In this document: positions 37,946 through 47,265 of the stretch, one piece after another
How the letters are laid out: the number at the start of each line of letters is the position of its first letter
Position numbering within the stretch: the stretch's first letter is position 1
The notes under the pieces: generated by a model
What the model saw: the letters and a program-made list of their open reading frames with translations, nothing else
Databases searched by the model: none
What the model was told of the DNA's origin: nothing
Translations under genes and position numbers: made by a program
Source of the DNA: Jannaschia sp. Os4
Lineage (GTDB): Bacteria; Pseudomonadota; Alphaproteobacteria; Rhodobacterales; Rhodobacteraceae
Direction: 5' to 3'
Length of the DNA stretch: 64,000 bases
Assembly: GCF_016820245.1 (NCBI RefSeq)
Contig: NZ_JAFCAR010000001.1
Coordinates: 682,001-746,000, forward strand

Positions 37946-38709
37946 ACACCCTCCGCGCCTTCGTGTCCTCGGACGCCTTCAACCGCTTCATCGTCGCGGT
38001 GATCGTGGTCAACGCGATCACCCTCGGCCTCGAGACCGTCCCCGCCGCCATGCGCGCGGCCGGCGGCCTCATCCTCCTGATAGACCTCGTCTGCCTGTCG
38101 ATCTTCACCGCCGAGCTGGCGCTCAAGATCGCGGCCCACGGCCCCCGCTTCTTCCGCTCGGGCTGGAACTGGTTCGACCTGATCGTCGTCGCGGTCGCCT
38201 ACATCCCCGGCAACGGCGGCCTGTCGGTGCTGCGCGCGCTGCGCATCCTGCGCGTCCTGCGGCTGGTCAGCGCCTTCCCCCGCCTGCGCCGCGTGGTCGA
38301 GGGGTTCTTCTCCGCGCTGCCCGGCATGGCGAGTGTGTTCCTCCTGATGGCGCTGATCTTCTACATGGCCTCCGTCATGGCGACGAAGTTCTTCGCCGCC
38401 ACCCACCCCGAGTGGTTCGGCGACATCGGCCGCTCGGCCTACTCGCTGTTCCAGATCATGACGCTGGAATCGTGGTCGATGGGGATCGTGCGCCCGATCA
38501 TGGAGATCCACCCGTGGGCGTGGGCCTTCTTCGTGCCCTTCATCCTCGCCACCACCTTCGCGGTGGTGAACCTGCTGGTGGGCCTGATCGTGAACTCCAT
38601 GCAGGACGCCCACGGCGCGGAGGAGGCCGAGGCGACCGACGCCTACCGCGACGAGGTGCTCGACCGCCTCAAGGCCATCGAGGCGCGGCTGGACCGGGAC
38701 GGCCGCTGA
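37942..38709 (+). CDS. Bacterial voltage-gated sodium channel (NaChBac family)
   Basis: A 255-residue single-domain ion channel with S1-S6. The S4 voltage sensor carries arginines at every third position (Arg98, 101, 104, 107 in LSVLRALRILRVLRLV). The pore selectivity filter is TLESWSM at residues 174 to 180, followed by GIVRPIME, essentially the NavAb/NavMs sequence. S6 and a charged C-terminal tail (AEATDAYRDEVLDRLKAIEARLD) that should form a coiled coil complete the tetrameric channel. It is translationally coupled to the RNA methyltransferase. In marine bacteria such channels are linked to pH and motility responses. Confidence 0.95.
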   Translation: MNTLRAFVSSDAFNRFIVAVIVVNAITLGLETVPAAMRAAGGLILLIDLVCLSIFTAELALKIAAHGPRFFRSGWNWFDLIVVAVAYIPGNGGLSVLRALRILRVLRLVSAFPRLRRVVEGFFSALPGMASVFLLMALIFYMASVMATKFFAATHPEWFGDIGRSAYSLFQIMTLESWSMGIVRPIMEIHPWAWAFFVPFILATTFAVVNLLVGLIVNSMQDAHGAEEAEATDAYRDEVLDRLKAIEARLDRDGR

Positions 38710-38723
38710 CCCACCTTCGGGCG

Positions 38724-39620
38724 ATGCCGTCCCTCGCCGACACCACCGCCGAGATCCTGCTCCGCCACCCGCACGAGGCCGGGCGCCCCCTCTCCGACAG
38801 CCCGCTCGCCGCCCTGATCCGCGAGGAGTGGCGCGCCGCCGGGGCCGAGGCCGCCGCCTCCCACCACCGCGTCCGCGCCTCCGCCGGGCGGGGCCGCGCA
38901 TGGGCGCAGGTGCCGTGGCTCGCGTGGTTCGACGAGCTGATCACCACCTCGGCCCAGCGCGGCTTCTACGTGGTGCTGCTGCTCTCGCCCGAACGCGCCA
39001 CCGCCACCCTGTCGCTGGCCATCGGCTCCGAGGCCGTCACCCGCGCCTTCGGCGAGGCGCGCGGCCGCGCCGTCCTGCGCCGCCGCGCGGCGGACGTGCG
39101 CGACCGCCTCCCCGACCACGCGGCGCGGTTCGACGCGGGCCCCATCGACCTCGGCGGCACGTCGACGCTCCCGCGTGGCTACGAGGCGTCGCACTGCTTC
39201 GGGCGCACCTACGCGCTCCCCGACCTCTCCGACGCCGCGCTCCATGCCGACCTCCATGCCCTGCTCGCCGCCTACGCCGACCTGATCGCGCGCGGGGGCC
39301 TCCTGCCGCCCGAACTCGTGGCCGACCCCCGCGCCGCCTTGGCCGAGCGGGTCGAGTCCGCCCCCCACGTCCGCCGCATGGCCTTCACGGCGCACGGCCA
39401 CGCCTGCGCCGCCTGCGGCCTCGACGGGCGGCTGGCCTACGCCGGAACGGCGGACCCGGTCACGGAGGTCCACCTCCTGACCCCCACCGCGCGGCCCGGG
39501 ACCGAGGACGTCGCCATCCTCTGCCCCACCTGCCATGCCGCGATCCACGCGCAGGACGACCCGGCGGACATGGCCGCGCTCCGGCGGCGGCTGCGATTCG
39601 TGGTCGGGACGCCCGGCTAG
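38724..39620 (+). CDS. MrcB_N-like (DUF3578) domain fused to a HNH-type zinc domain
   Basis: A 298-residue protein. The N-terminal about 195 residues match the MrcB/McrB N-terminal family, which binds modified DNA: WLAWFDELITTSAQRGFYVVLLLS then ATLSLAIGS. The C-terminus is a HNH-like zinc domain: CAAC (Cys228, Cys231), EVHLLTP (His250), and LCPTCHAAIH (Cys267, Cys270). The usual EVHH doublet reads EVHL here, so nuclease activity is uncertain. No GTPase is present. It starts a three-gene defence patch with an Abi-like and an Mrr gene. Starts 14 bases after the channel gene. Confidence 0.85.
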   Translation: MPSLADTTAEILLRHPHEAGRPLSDSPLAALIREEWRAAGAEAAASHHRVRASAGRGRAWAQVPWLAWFDELITTSAQRGFYVVLLLSPERATATLSLAIGSEAVTRAFGEARGRAVLRRRAADVRDRLPDHAARFDAGPIDLGGTSTLPRGYEASHCFGRTYALPDLSDAALHADLHALLAAYADLIARGGLLPPELVADPRAALAERVESAPHVRRMAFTAHGHACAACGLDGRLAYAGTADPVTEVHLLTPTARPGTEDVAILCPTCHAAIHAQDDPADMAALRRRLRFVVGTPG

Positions 39621-39626
39621 CCCGCC

Positions 39627-39796
39627 GGAGCGCATCGCAGGGCCGTGGCGCGGCGACCCGACCCCACAGCGCCGCGGTTTATCCCTCACCCCCGCACGAC
39701 GCCCCCACGTCTCGCCCACGACAGACCGATCGCCGGGCCGGGGGGCGGCCCGGCGATGCGCGGACCGCTGCGCGGTCGTATCGCGCAGGCGCTCCG
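39627..39796. repeat. Dispersed intergenic repeat, copy B
   Basis: About 170 bases, starting GGAGCGCATCGCAGGGCCGTGG, closely matching copy A through CGACCCGACCCCAC, TTTATCCCTCACCCCCGCAC, CGATCGCCGGGCC and GGCGGCCCGGCGATGCGCGG. It ends against the stop of the Abi-like gene. A shorter related stretch lies at 61,049-61,090. Confidence 0.8.
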
Positions 39797-39798
39797 CC

Positions 39799-40425
39799 CT
39801 ACGGCTTCTCCCGCAGCAGCCGCATCACCCGCAGCTCCGGTCGCAGCCACGCCGCCACCTCCGGCGCCGTCCAGCGCAGCAGGTCCATCGCCCGCCCGTA
39901 GTCCCGCGACAGGTCGCGCCGGACCAGCGGCTCGTGATGCGACACCCGGTTCCGCAGCGCCCGCACGTCCTGCGCCGCCGCATCCAGCCCCGCCCGTCCG
40001 ACCCCGTCCGGCAGCCCCGGAAAGCTCGCACGGGGATCGGACCACAGGCCGTCGTACTTCTCCGCCAGCATGGTCGCCCAGAACCCGAAGGACAGGTCCG
40101 CGACCAGCCGCCCCCGTGCCACCGCCCCGTCCGTCCGCACCCGCCGCACGGCCCGTCGCAACGTCCCGGCCCCCGGCGCCCCGAGCAGGTCGAGGAACGG
40201 CTCCGCCTCCCACCAGTCCGCGCCGAACGCCCCCGCCAGCCGCCGCTCCACCGCGTTGCGCAGCGCCACCTCCGCCGCGCCGAGCAGCGGCAGGAAGGCG
40301 GCCCCCATCTCCGCGTTCCACAGGTAGAGCCGCAGCGCGCGCGCCTCGTCCCACCCCGCCGCGCGGCGATAGGTCGACAGCCGCTCCTCGGAGAGGGCGG
40401 TTCGGAGGGGCGGCGGAATCGGCAT
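39799..40425 (-). CDS. Abi-like abortive infection protein (HEPN-type)
   Basis: A 208-residue helical protein. The segment LYLWNAEMGAAFLPLLGAAE followed by VALRNAVERRL and the C-terminal RNRVSHHEPLV match the Abi-like family. RNRVSH fits the HEPN RxxxxH motif, which often marks an RNA-cutting toxin. It lies between the MrcB_N-HNH gene and Mrr. No antitoxin partner is adjacent. Function in phage exclusion is inferred from the family. Confidence 0.75.
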   Translation of the reverse strand: MPIPPPLRTALSEERLSTYRRAAGWDEARALRLYLWNAEMGAAFLPLLGAAEVALRNAVERRLAGAFGADWWEAEPFLDLLGAPGAGTLRRAVRRVRTDGAVARGRLVADLSFGFWATMLAEKYDGLWSDPRASFPGLPDGVGRAGLDAAAQDVRALRNRVSHHEPLVRRDLSRDYGRAMDLLRWTAPEVAAWLRPELRVMRLLREKP

Positions 40426-40594
40426 AATGTTCTGTTTTTGTTCTTATGACGTCGGGCCAAGGGGTCAAGGTCCGCCTTGACGCACGCCCCGCCGGGCCGC
40501 ATCTCTCGCCCGTCGGGCGCGCGATCCGCGCCCATCACGTCAGAGCCCCGCGACAGCCTCACGGCCCTCGCGGGGTTTCGCGTCTCCGGGGCCT

Positions 40595-41524
40595 TCAGCC
40601 GTCCGCGAAGTAGTCCTCGTCCACGCCCTTCACCACGTGGACGCGCCGCTCCCGGACGCCGACCCCGTGCAGGATCATGAGGTCCGCCAAGCGGGCCCCG
40701 TCGATCAGGACGATCCGGTGCTGCACCCGGTCCACGTAGTCCACCGCCTCCCGCGAGAAGCCGGAGGTGGTGACGAACACGCCCTTGGACGCGCCCTCGC
40801 CGGTCAGCGAGCCGACGAAGGCCTGCAGGGCGGGGCGTCCGACCTTGTTCTCCGGCGCGTAGCGCTTGGCCTGCACGTAGACCGCGTCGAGGCCCAGCGG
40901 GTCCTCGTTGACCACGCCGTCGATGCCGCCGTCGCCCGAGCGGCCCAGACGCTCCCCCATCCGCGGGTCGCCCCCGCCGTAGCCCATCGCCAAGAGCAGA
41001 TCGACGATCAGCCCCTCGAACCGCAGCGGCGTGAGCGACAGGACCGCCGCCGCGACCTCCTCGCGCAGCACCGCGCGCAGCGATCGCATCGCGTCCTCCA
41101 TCACCTCCTCGGGCGGGGCGTCCTCGACCGGGTCCGGGGACCGTCCCGCGTCGGGCGCGGAGGCAGGCGTGGCGGAGCGGGCGCGGCTCTCGGAGAGCCA
41201 CGCCTCGAACTCCTCGAACCGTCTCAGAGCGGTGAGGTCGATCCGTTCGCCCAAGGCCAGCATCTCGCGCCCGCGCGCGGTGATGTGGTGGACGCCGCGT
41301 CTCGGACTTTCGAGCAGGCCAGCCTTGCCCATGTGGGTGCGTGCCCAGTGGGCACGATCATAGAGCAGGGTCTTCCGTCCGCTCGGAACGGTCTCGGCCA
41401 TGTCAGCTTCGGACAGGCCGAGCGTCCGCGCCACGGCAGGCAGCGCCTCCGGCACGGAGGTCGCTCCGTCCGCGAAGGCCTGCAGGACGGGGCGCATCAT
41501 CGTCTGATAGTCGGGAACCGGCAT
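40595..41524 (-). CDS. Mrr-type restriction endonuclease
   Basis: A 309-residue Type IV restriction enzyme. N-terminal Mrr_N winged-helix domain (about residues 1 to 95, with GLLESPRRGVHHITARGREML). The C-terminal Mrr_cat PD-(D/E)xK nuclease shows LRFEGLIVDLLLAMGYGG (Glu170), SGDGGIDGVV (Asp202) and VYVQAKRY (Gln218, Lys220), so the active site is intact. It cuts methylated foreign DNA. 170 bases separate it from the Abi-like gene. Confidence 0.93.
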   Translation of the reverse strand: MPVPDYQTMMRPVLQAFADGATSVPEALPAVARTLGLSEADMAETVPSGRKTLLYDRAHWARTHMGKAGLLESPRRGVHHITARGREMLALGERIDLTALRRFEEFEAWLSESRARSATPASAPDAGRSPDPVEDAPPEEVMEDAMRSLRAVLREEVAAAVLSLTPLRFEGLIVDLLLAMGYGGGDPRMGERLGRSGDGGIDGVVNEDPLGLDAVYVQAKRYAPENKVGRPALQAFVGSLTGEGASKGVFVTTSGFSREAVDYVDRVQHRIVLIDGARLADLMILHGVGVRERRVHVVKGVDEDYFADG

Positions 41525-41568
41525 GATCCGATGGGGCCACGCGCGGGGCGCCGCCGCAACCCCGTGGG

Positions 41569-41585
41569 ATGGGGTTTCACCCCAT
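41569..41585 (-). terminator. Short hairpin at the end of dxs
   Basis: ATGGGGT TTC ACCCCAT is a perfect 7-bp stem with a 3-base loop, six bases beyond the dxs stop on the minus strand. A candidate intrinsic terminator of the isoprenoid operon. Confidence 0.5.
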
Positions 41586-41590
41586 CACCC

Positions 41591-43519
41591 TCACGCCTCC
41601 CGCCGCGCCTCCAGCACCTCGACGCCCAGCACCTCCAGCGCCAGCCGCTCGATGTCCGCCGCCTGAAGCCCCGCCGCCTCGTACATCTCGACGGGCGCGC
41701 CTTGGTCGATGAACCAGTCGGGCAGCACCATCGAGCGGAACTTCAGCCCGTCGTCGAACACGCCCTCGGTGGCCAAGAGCTGCGCCACGTGGCTGCCGAA
41801 GCCGCCCACGGCGCCCTCCTCCACGGTGATCAGCGCCTCGTGCTCCGCCGCCAGCCGCAGGATCAGGTCGCGGTCCAAGGGCTTGGCGAAGCGCGCGTCC
41901 GCCACCGTGGGCGACACGCCCCGCGCCATCAGCGCCTCGCGCGCGCGCTCCACCTCGGCCAGCCGGGCCCCGAAGGACAGGATCGCCACGCGCTCCCCCT
42001 CGTGGACCATCCGGCCGCGCCCGATCTCCAGCGGCACCCCGCGCTCGGGCATCTCGACGCCCACGCCCGCGCCGCGCGGGTAGCGGAACGCCGTCGGCCC
42101 GTCGTCGCGCGCCACCGCCGTGGCGACCATGTGGACCAGCTCCGCCTCGTCGGCGGCGGCCATCACCACGAAGTTCGGCAGGTTCGACAGGTAGGCGATG
42201 TCGTAGGAGCCCGCATGGGTCGCCCCGTCCTGCCCCACCAGCCCCGCCCGGTCGATGGCGAAGCGGACGGGCAGGTTCTGCAACGCCACGTCGTGCACGA
42301 TCTGGTCGTAGCCGCGCTGCAGGAAGGTCGAGTAGATCGCCGCAAACGGCTTCATCCCGCCCGCCGCCATGCCCGCGCAGAACGTCACGCCGTGCTGCTC
42401 GGCGATGCCCACGTCGAACGTCCGGTTCGGGAACCGCGCCCCGAACAGGTCCAGCCCCGTCCCGTCCGGCATCGCCGCCGTCACCGCGACGATCCGGTCG
42501 TCGCGCTCGGCCTCGGAGATCAGCGCCTCGGCGAACACCTTGGTGTAGGACGGCGCATTCGGCTGGGCCGCCGCGTTCGGCGCCTTGACCACCGCGCCCG
42601 ACACCGGGTCGAACTTGCCCCGCGCGTGGCCCCGGTCGGCGGAGCCCTCGGCGGGCCGGAAGCCCTTCCCCTTCTTGGTGATCGCGTGGATCAGGATCGG
42701 TCCGTCCGCCCGCACCTTCACCGTGCGCAGCACCGCGAGCAGCTGGTCCATGTCGTGCCCGTCGATCGGCCCCACGTAGGAGAAGCCCAGCTCCTCGAAC
42801 AGCGTGCCCCCCACGGTCACGCCCTTGAGCATCTCCTTCGCCCGCTTCGCCCCCTCCTGCAGCGGCAGCGGCAGGTGCGACACCGCCTCCTTGGCGGCCG
42901 CCTTCAGGTCCTGGAACGGCGCCCCCGCATAGAGCCGCGACAGGTAGGACGACATCGCCCCCACCGGCGGCGCGATGCTCATCTCGTTGTCGTTCAGGAT
43001 CACGATCAGCCGCTTCTTCAGGTGCCCCGCGTGGTTGAGCGCCTCGAACGCCATTCCCCCGGTCAGCGCGCCGTCCCCGATCACCGCGATCGCGTCGCCC
43101 GTGTCCTGCCCCAGCTCCCGCGCCATCGCGAAGCCCAGCGCCGCCGAGATCGACGTCGACGAATGCGCCGCCCCGAACGGGTCGTAGGGCGACTCCGTCC
43201 GCTTGGTGAAGCCCGACAGCCCGTCCTTCTGGCGCAGGGTCCCCATCCGGTCCCGCCGCCCCGTCAGGATCTTGTGCGGATAGCACTGGTGCGACACGTC
43301 CCAGACCAGCTTGTCGCGCGGCGTGTCGAACACCGCGTGCAGCGCGACGGTCAGCTCGACCACGCCCAGCCCCGCACCCAAGTGGCCCCCGACCTGGCTC
43401 ACCGCCCAGATCGTCTCGGCGCGCAGCTCGTCCGCCACCCGGCGCAGCGCGGCCCCGTCCATCCCCTTCAGGTCGGCCGGCCCGGCCACCCGGTCCAACG
43501 TCGGCGTCTGCGGTCGCAT
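41591..43519 (-). CDS. dxs: 1-deoxy-D-xylulose-5-phosphate synthase
   Basis: A 642-residue thiamine-diphosphate transketolase-like enzyme, first step of the MEP isoprenoid pathway. The ThDP site is [20 protein letters not shown] then [26 protein letters not shown] is the glutamate region, and [15 protein letters not shown] follows. Full length. Ten bases after the ispA stop; last gene of the xseB-ispA-dxs run. Confidence 0.97.
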   Translation of the reverse strand: MRPQTPTLDRVAGPADLKGMDGAALRRVADELRAETIWAVSQVGGHLGAGLGVVELTVALHAVFDTPRDKLVWDVSHQCYPHKILTGRRDRMGTLRQKDGLSGFTKRTESPYDPFGAAHSSTSISAALGFAMARELGQDTGDAIAVIGDGALTGGMAFEALNHAGHLKKRLIVILNDNEMSIAPPVGAMSSYLSRLYAGAPFQDLKAAAKEAVSHLPLPLQEGAKRAKEMLKGVTVGGTLFEELGFSYVGPIDGHDMDQLLAVLRTVKVRADGPILIHAITKKGKGFRPAEGSADRGHARGKFDPVSGAVVKAPNAAAQPNAPSYTKVFAEALISEAERDDRIVAVTAAMPDGTGLDLFGARFPNRTFDVGIAEQHGVTFCAGMAAGGMKPFAAIYSTFLQRGYDQIVHDVALQNLPVRFAIDRAGLVGQDGATHAGSYDIAYLSNLPNFVVMAAADEAELVHMVATAVARDDGPTAFRYPRGAGVGVEMPERGVPLEIGRGRMVHEGERVAILSFGARLAEVERAREALMARGVSPTVADARFAKPLDRDLILRLAAEHEALITVEEGAVGGFGSHVAQLLATEGVFDDGLKFRSMVLPDWFIDQGAPVEMYEAAGLQAADIERLALEVLGVEVLEARREA

Positions 43520-43528
43520 GTCTGCCCC

Positions 43529-44389
43529 CTAGCGGTCCCGGTGGACGATGTAGTCCGCCATCGCCGCGAGGTTAGCCGCAGCGTCCCCGTAAGGCAAAAG
43601 CGACAACTTAGCCTGTTCCACCAAGCTGACGGCGCGCGCCCGCGCCCCCTCGGCGCCCAGCAGATCGACGAAGGTCGCCTTGCCCGCCGCGGCGTCCTTG
43701 GCCACCGCCTTGCCCACGAGGGCGGCGTCCCCCTCCACGTCCAAGAGGTCGTCCTTGATCTGGAACGCCAGACCCACGGCCTCGGCATAGGCGACCAGCG
43801 GCGCGGGGTCCGCCCCCCCGAGCAGCGCGCCCGCCCGGCACGGCCACTCCAGCAGGCGCCCGGTCTTCAGCCGCTGGATCTCCACGATCCCCGCCTCGTC
43901 GGCCAGCCCCCCGGTCTCGGCGGCGATGTCCAGCTCCTGCCCCCGCACCATGCCGCGCCCGCCCGCGTCGCGCGCCAGCCACAGGCACAGGTCGGCCCGC
44001 ACCGCCCCGTCCGGATGGGTCGCCGGGTCGGCCAGCGTCTCGAAGGCCACCGTCTGCAGCGCGTCCCCGGCCAGCACGGCGGTCGCCTCGTCCCATCTCA
44101 CGTGGACCGTCGGCTGCCCCCGCCGCAGATCGTCGTCGTCCATCGCGGGCAGGTCGTCATGGACCAAGGAATAGGCGTGGACGCATTCGATGGCGCAGGC
44201 CGCCCGCACCGCACGCGACCGCGGCACGCCGAACAGCGACGCCGCCTCCAGCGCGAGGAACCCTCGCACCCGCTTGCCGCCCGCCACCGCGTAGCGCATG
44301 GCGGCGGCGACCTCGCCGTCCCGCGGCCCGAGCAGGTCGTCCAACGCCGCCTGCACCTCGACCCGCGCCGCCTCCAGCGCGTCGCGCAT
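43529..44389 (-). CDS. ispA: Polyprenyl diphosphate synthase (farnesyl/geranyl type)
   Basis: A 286-residue trans-prenyltransferase. First Asp-rich motif DDLPAMDDDDLRRG, second Asp-rich motif FQIKDDLLDVEGD. It condenses IPP with allylic diphosphates, downstream of Dxs. The ATG abuts the xseB stop codon without a gap. Confidence 0.94.
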   Translation of the reverse strand: MRDALEAARVEVQAALDDLLGPRDGEVAAAMRYAVAGGKRVRGFLALEAASLFGVPRSRAVRAACAIECVHAYSLVHDDLPAMDDDDLRRGQPTVHVRWDEATAVLAGDALQTVAFETLADPATHPDGAVRADLCLWLARDAGGRGMVRGQELDIAAETGGLADEAGIVEIQRLKTGRLLEWPCRAGALLGGADPAPLVAYAEAVGLAFQIKDDLLDVEGDAALVGKAVAKDAAAGKATFVDLLGAEGARARAVSLVEQAKLSLLPYGDAAANLAAMADYIVHRDR

Positions 44390-44629
44390 CTACAGGTCTC
44401 CGGCGGGCTCGGAACCGGTGGCACGCCCCTTGGCGTCCCGCGTGATGACGTCCACTTGCTCTTCGGCCGCACTTAGCAGCTCGTTGCAACGGGCTCGAAG
44501 AACAGCTCCCCGCTTATACAGTTGGATGGACTCGTCCAGCGGCACCTCGCCGCCCTCCAGCCTTGCCACGACCGCCTCCAATTCCGCGATCGCGTCCTCG
44601 AAGGTCATCTCTTGGATCGCGTCGGTCAT
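44390..44629 (-). CDS. xseB: Exodeoxyribonuclease VII small subunit
   Basis: A 79-residue protein with the family core FEDAIAELEAVVARLEGGEV then PLDESIQLYKRGAVLRARC. It binds the large subunit XseA, which is not in the window. The ATG overlaps the deacetylase stop as ATGA. Confidence 0.95.
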   Translation of the reverse strand: MTDAIQEMTFEDAIAELEAVVARLEGGEVPLDESIQLYKRGAVLRARCNELLSAAEEQVDVITRDAKGRATGSEPAGDL

Positions 44630-45546
44630 GCACCCTCCATCAGCGTGGCGACATGGGCGGCCGCCGAGGCCCCCAAGGCGTCGAGGTCATAGCCCCCTTC
44701 GAGGCACGAGACCACCCGTCCGCCCGCGCTCTCCCGCGCCAGCTTCATCAGTTCGCGGGTGATCCAGACGAAGTCCCCCTCGTCCCACTCCAGTTGGGCC
44801 AGCGGGTCGTCCGCATGGGCGTCGAACCCCGCCGAGATCAGCACCAGTTCGGGCGCGAAGTCCCGCAGCCGTGGCAGCACCCCCTCCATCGCCGCGCGCA
44901 ACGCGGCACCGTCGGACCCCGGCGGCAGCACCCGGTTGACGATGGTGTCGTGCGCGCCGCGCTCCGACGACGCGCCCGTGCCGGGCCAGAGCGGCGACTG
45001 GTGCGTGCTGACGAAGAGCGCGCGCGCCTCGTCCCACAGCAGGTCCTGCGTCCCGTTCCCGTGGTGGACGTCGAAGTCGACCACCGCGACCCGCTCCAGC
45101 CCGTGATGCTCCAGCGCGTGCTTGGCGGCGATGGCCACCGTGCCGAACAGGCAGAACCCCATCGGCGTCTCCCGCTCCGCATGGTGCCCCGGCGGGCGCA
45201 TGGCGACGAAGGCGTTGTCCGCCTCGCCCGCCATCACGAGGTCCACCCCCTGCACCGCGCCCCCCACCGCCAGCCGCGCCGCGCGCAGCGTCCCGGGCGA
45301 CAGCCACGTGTCCGCGTCCAGCTGCGCGAAGCCGTCTTCGGGCGACGCCGCCGTCAGCCGGTCGAGGTAGCGCTGCGGATGGCAGCGCAGCAGCGCCGCG
45401 TCCCCGGCCTCCACGGCCTCCACCCGCATCAGGTCCATGCCGTCCAAGGCGCGCATCACGGCGGCGTGGCGGGCGACCTGCTCGGGGTGGCCCGGCGGCA
45501 TCAGGTGGTCGGCGGCGGCGGGGTGGGAGATCAGCGCGGTGGTCAT
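44626..45546 (-). CDS. Histone-deacetylase/acetylpolyamine amidohydrolase family protein
   Basis: A 306-residue zinc hydrolase. RPPGHHAERETPMGFC supplies the catalytic His pair; VVDFDVHHGNGTQDL and ISAGFDAHADDPL supply the zinc Asp and His. Substrate in bacteria is usually an acetylated amine or lysine. First gene before xseB, ispA and dxs, all overlapping or abutting. Confidence 0.93.
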   Translation of the reverse strand: MTTALISHPAAADHLMPPGHPEQVARHAAVMRALDGMDLMRVEAVEAGDAALLRCHPQRYLDRLTAASPEDGFAQLDADTWLSPGTLRAARLAVGGAVQGVDLVMAGEADNAFVAMRPPGHHAERETPMGFCLFGTVAIAAKHALEHHGLERVAVVDFDVHHGNGTQDLLWDEARALFVSTHQSPLWPGTGASSERGAHDTIVNRVLPPGSDGAALRAAMEGVLPRLRDFAPELVLISAGFDAHADDPLAQLEWDEGDFVWITRELMKLARESAGGRVVSCLEGGYDLDALGASAAAHVATLMEGA

Positions 45547-45645
45547 GGCCGGTGGCTAGCGCGCCCGCTCCGCCGACGCACTATCTTCCCGCGCCCCGCC
45601 GCCTCGTCTTGGCCGAGATATCTCGCGGGACCGACCGAAGGGCGG

Positions 45646-45670
45646 CGGGGCGCCGTTCCGCGGCGCCCCG
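45646..45670 (-). terminator. Hairpin in the 392-base gap between petR-like and deacetylase genes
   Basis: CGGGGCGCCG (45646-45655) pairs perfectly with CGGCGCCCCG (45661-45670) across a 5-base loop. The gap from 45,547 to 45,938 holds no gene; this hairpin is the only strong structure and probably ends the petR-like operon transcript. Confidence 0.55.
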
Positions 45671-45938
45671 GATGCCGAACGGCCCGCCGGTCAAGCCCCG
45701 AGACGCTCCACTGGAAAGGGTCTGCGCCGCTGACCCAATCCGAAGGACGGGACTCCGGCGGTTAACCTCTCGGAAGGCATCGCGGGCCGAATGGGTCCGA
45801 TCCGTCCCCATCGTTCGCGCCGCAGTGCAGCATCCCAAGGCGCCGTCCGCGCCGGGACAGGCCGAATCTCGGCGGAGATCATCGTACGAACCGTGAAGAA
45901 CGGCTCGTCCGGCACGTGAATTCCGTGAAGACCGCGCC

Positions 45939-46634
45939 TCAATCCGGCGCCAGCATGTAGCCCTCGCCCCGCACCGTCTGGAGGTAGCGGGGCTGCTTCG
46001 GGTCGCGCTCCAGCTTGCGCCGCAGCCGCGTGATCTGCACGTCGATCGCCCGCTCGCCCGTGTCCTCCTGCCCGCGCCCCAGCCGCTCGATCAGGTCGCC
46101 GCGGCTGACCGGCTCGTGCGGCGAGGTCGACAGCACCCGCATCAGGGCCTGTTCCGTCGCCGTCAGCCGCACCGCCTCCGACCCGGCCCACAGCTCGCCC
46201 CGCTCGAGGTCGTAGCGCAGCGGCCCCAGCTGCAGCGCGGTGGGCTGCGCCTCGGGCGAGGACGGCGCGCGCCGCAGGATCGCCTTGAGCCGCAAGAGCA
46301 GCTCCTTCGGCTCGAACGGCTTGGGCAGGTAGTCGTCCGCGCCCGCCTCCAGCCCCGCGATGCGGTCCGAGGTCTCGGACTTCGCGGTCAGCAGCAGGAC
46401 GGGCACCGAGGACGTCTCGCGCAGGGTCTGGCAGAAGGTGATCCCGTCCTCGCCCGGCATCATCACGTCGAGGACGACGATGTCGAAGTCCAGCCCCGTC
46501 AGGATCTTGCGGGCGTGCGCGGCGTCCCGCGCCGCCGTCACGAGGTAGCCGTTGCGCTGCAGGAACTTCCGCAGCAGGTCGCGGATGCGCTCGTCGTCGT
46601 CGACCAGCAGCACGTGGGCTTGCATGTCGCTCAT
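45939..46634 (-). CDS. OmpR-family response regulator, PetR-like
   Basis: A 231-residue regulator with receiver domain (LLVDDDERI, phospho-acceptor in VVLDVMMPGEDG at about residue 56, LLTAKSE, LPKPFEP) and a C-terminal winged helix (LTATEQALMRVL, RAIDVQITRLRRKLE, VRGEGYML). It overlaps the MarR-like gene by ATGA. In Rhodobacter the pair PetP (MarR-like) and PetR controls cytochrome bc1 gene expression. No sensor kinase and no bc1 genes are next to it here. Confidence 0.88.
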   Translation of the reverse strand: MSDMQAHVLLVDDDERIRDLLRKFLQRNGYLVTAARDAAHARKILTGLDFDIVVLDVMMPGEDGITFCQTLRETSSVPVLLLTAKSETSDRIAGLEAGADDYLPKPFEPKELLLRLKAILRRAPSSPEAQPTALQLGPLRYDLERGELWAGSEAVRLTATEQALMRVLSTSPHEPVSRGDLIERLGRGQEDTGERAIDVQITRLRRKLERDPKQPRYLQTVRGEGYMLAPD

Positions 46635-47134
46635 CGGGTCTCCGTCTCCTCGCCCACGCCGCGAGCGTAGAGGCGACGCATCTCCGGGTCCATCATCCGC
46701 TCCAGCACCGCGCGGAAGCCGGCCACCGCCTCCGGCCCCGCCTCGCGGAAGGCCTGCCGCATCCGCGCGCGCTGCGCGTCCGACAGCCGCCGCTCCAGCG
46801 CGGCCCCGTCCTCGGTCAGCGTCAGCAGCCGCTGCCGCCGGTCCGCCCGGCCCACCCGGCTCTCGACCAGCCCGTCCTCCTGCAGCGTCCGCAGCACCCG
46901 GTTCAGCGACTGCTTCGTCACCCCGAGGATCGCCAGCAGCGCCGCCACGTTCAGCCCCGGCTGCCGCCCGATGAAGTGCAGCGCCCGGTGATGCGCCCTG
47001 CCGTATCCCCGCTCCTCGAGGATCCGGTCCGGATCGGCGGTGAACCCCCGGTAGGCGAAGAACATCGCCTCGATCCCCCGCCTGAGCTGCACATCCGTCA
47101 GGAACAGCAGATCCGCCCCGCGCCCGTCATCCAT
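46631..47134 (-). CDS. MarR-family regulator, PetP-like
   Basis: A 167-residue winged-helix protein: GLNVAALLAILGVTKQSLNRVL is the recognition helix region and GLVESRVGRADRRQRLLTLT the wing. GGAGGGGG precedes ATG 47134, which I prefer to the upstream ATG at 47179. Coupled by ATGA to the PetR-like regulator, an arrangement matching PetP-PetR in Rhodobacter capsulatus. Confidence 0.85.
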   Translation of the reverse strand: MDDGRGADLLFLTDVQLRRGIEAMFFAYRGFTADPDRILEERGYGRAHHRALHFIGRQPGLNVAALLAILGVTKQSLNRVLRTLQEDGLVESRVGRADRRQRLLTLTEDGAALERRLSDAQRARMRQAFREAGPEAVAGFRAVLERMMDPEMRRLYARGVGEETETR

Positions 47135-47265
47135 CGTGGAATCCCCCTCCGGTCGGGGATACGTCAGCATTGTTGACATACCAACACCGAATAGGTAGCG
47201 ACGGCCGATTTCTACGCAACATCGTGTCCGAACCGGACCGATCCACGCAACGAACGGAGGTGGGC

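Noticed and set aside
40637-44476. A 1279-residue plus-strand open frame
   Set aside because: Antisense to mrr, dxs and ispA, all of which have intact motifs.
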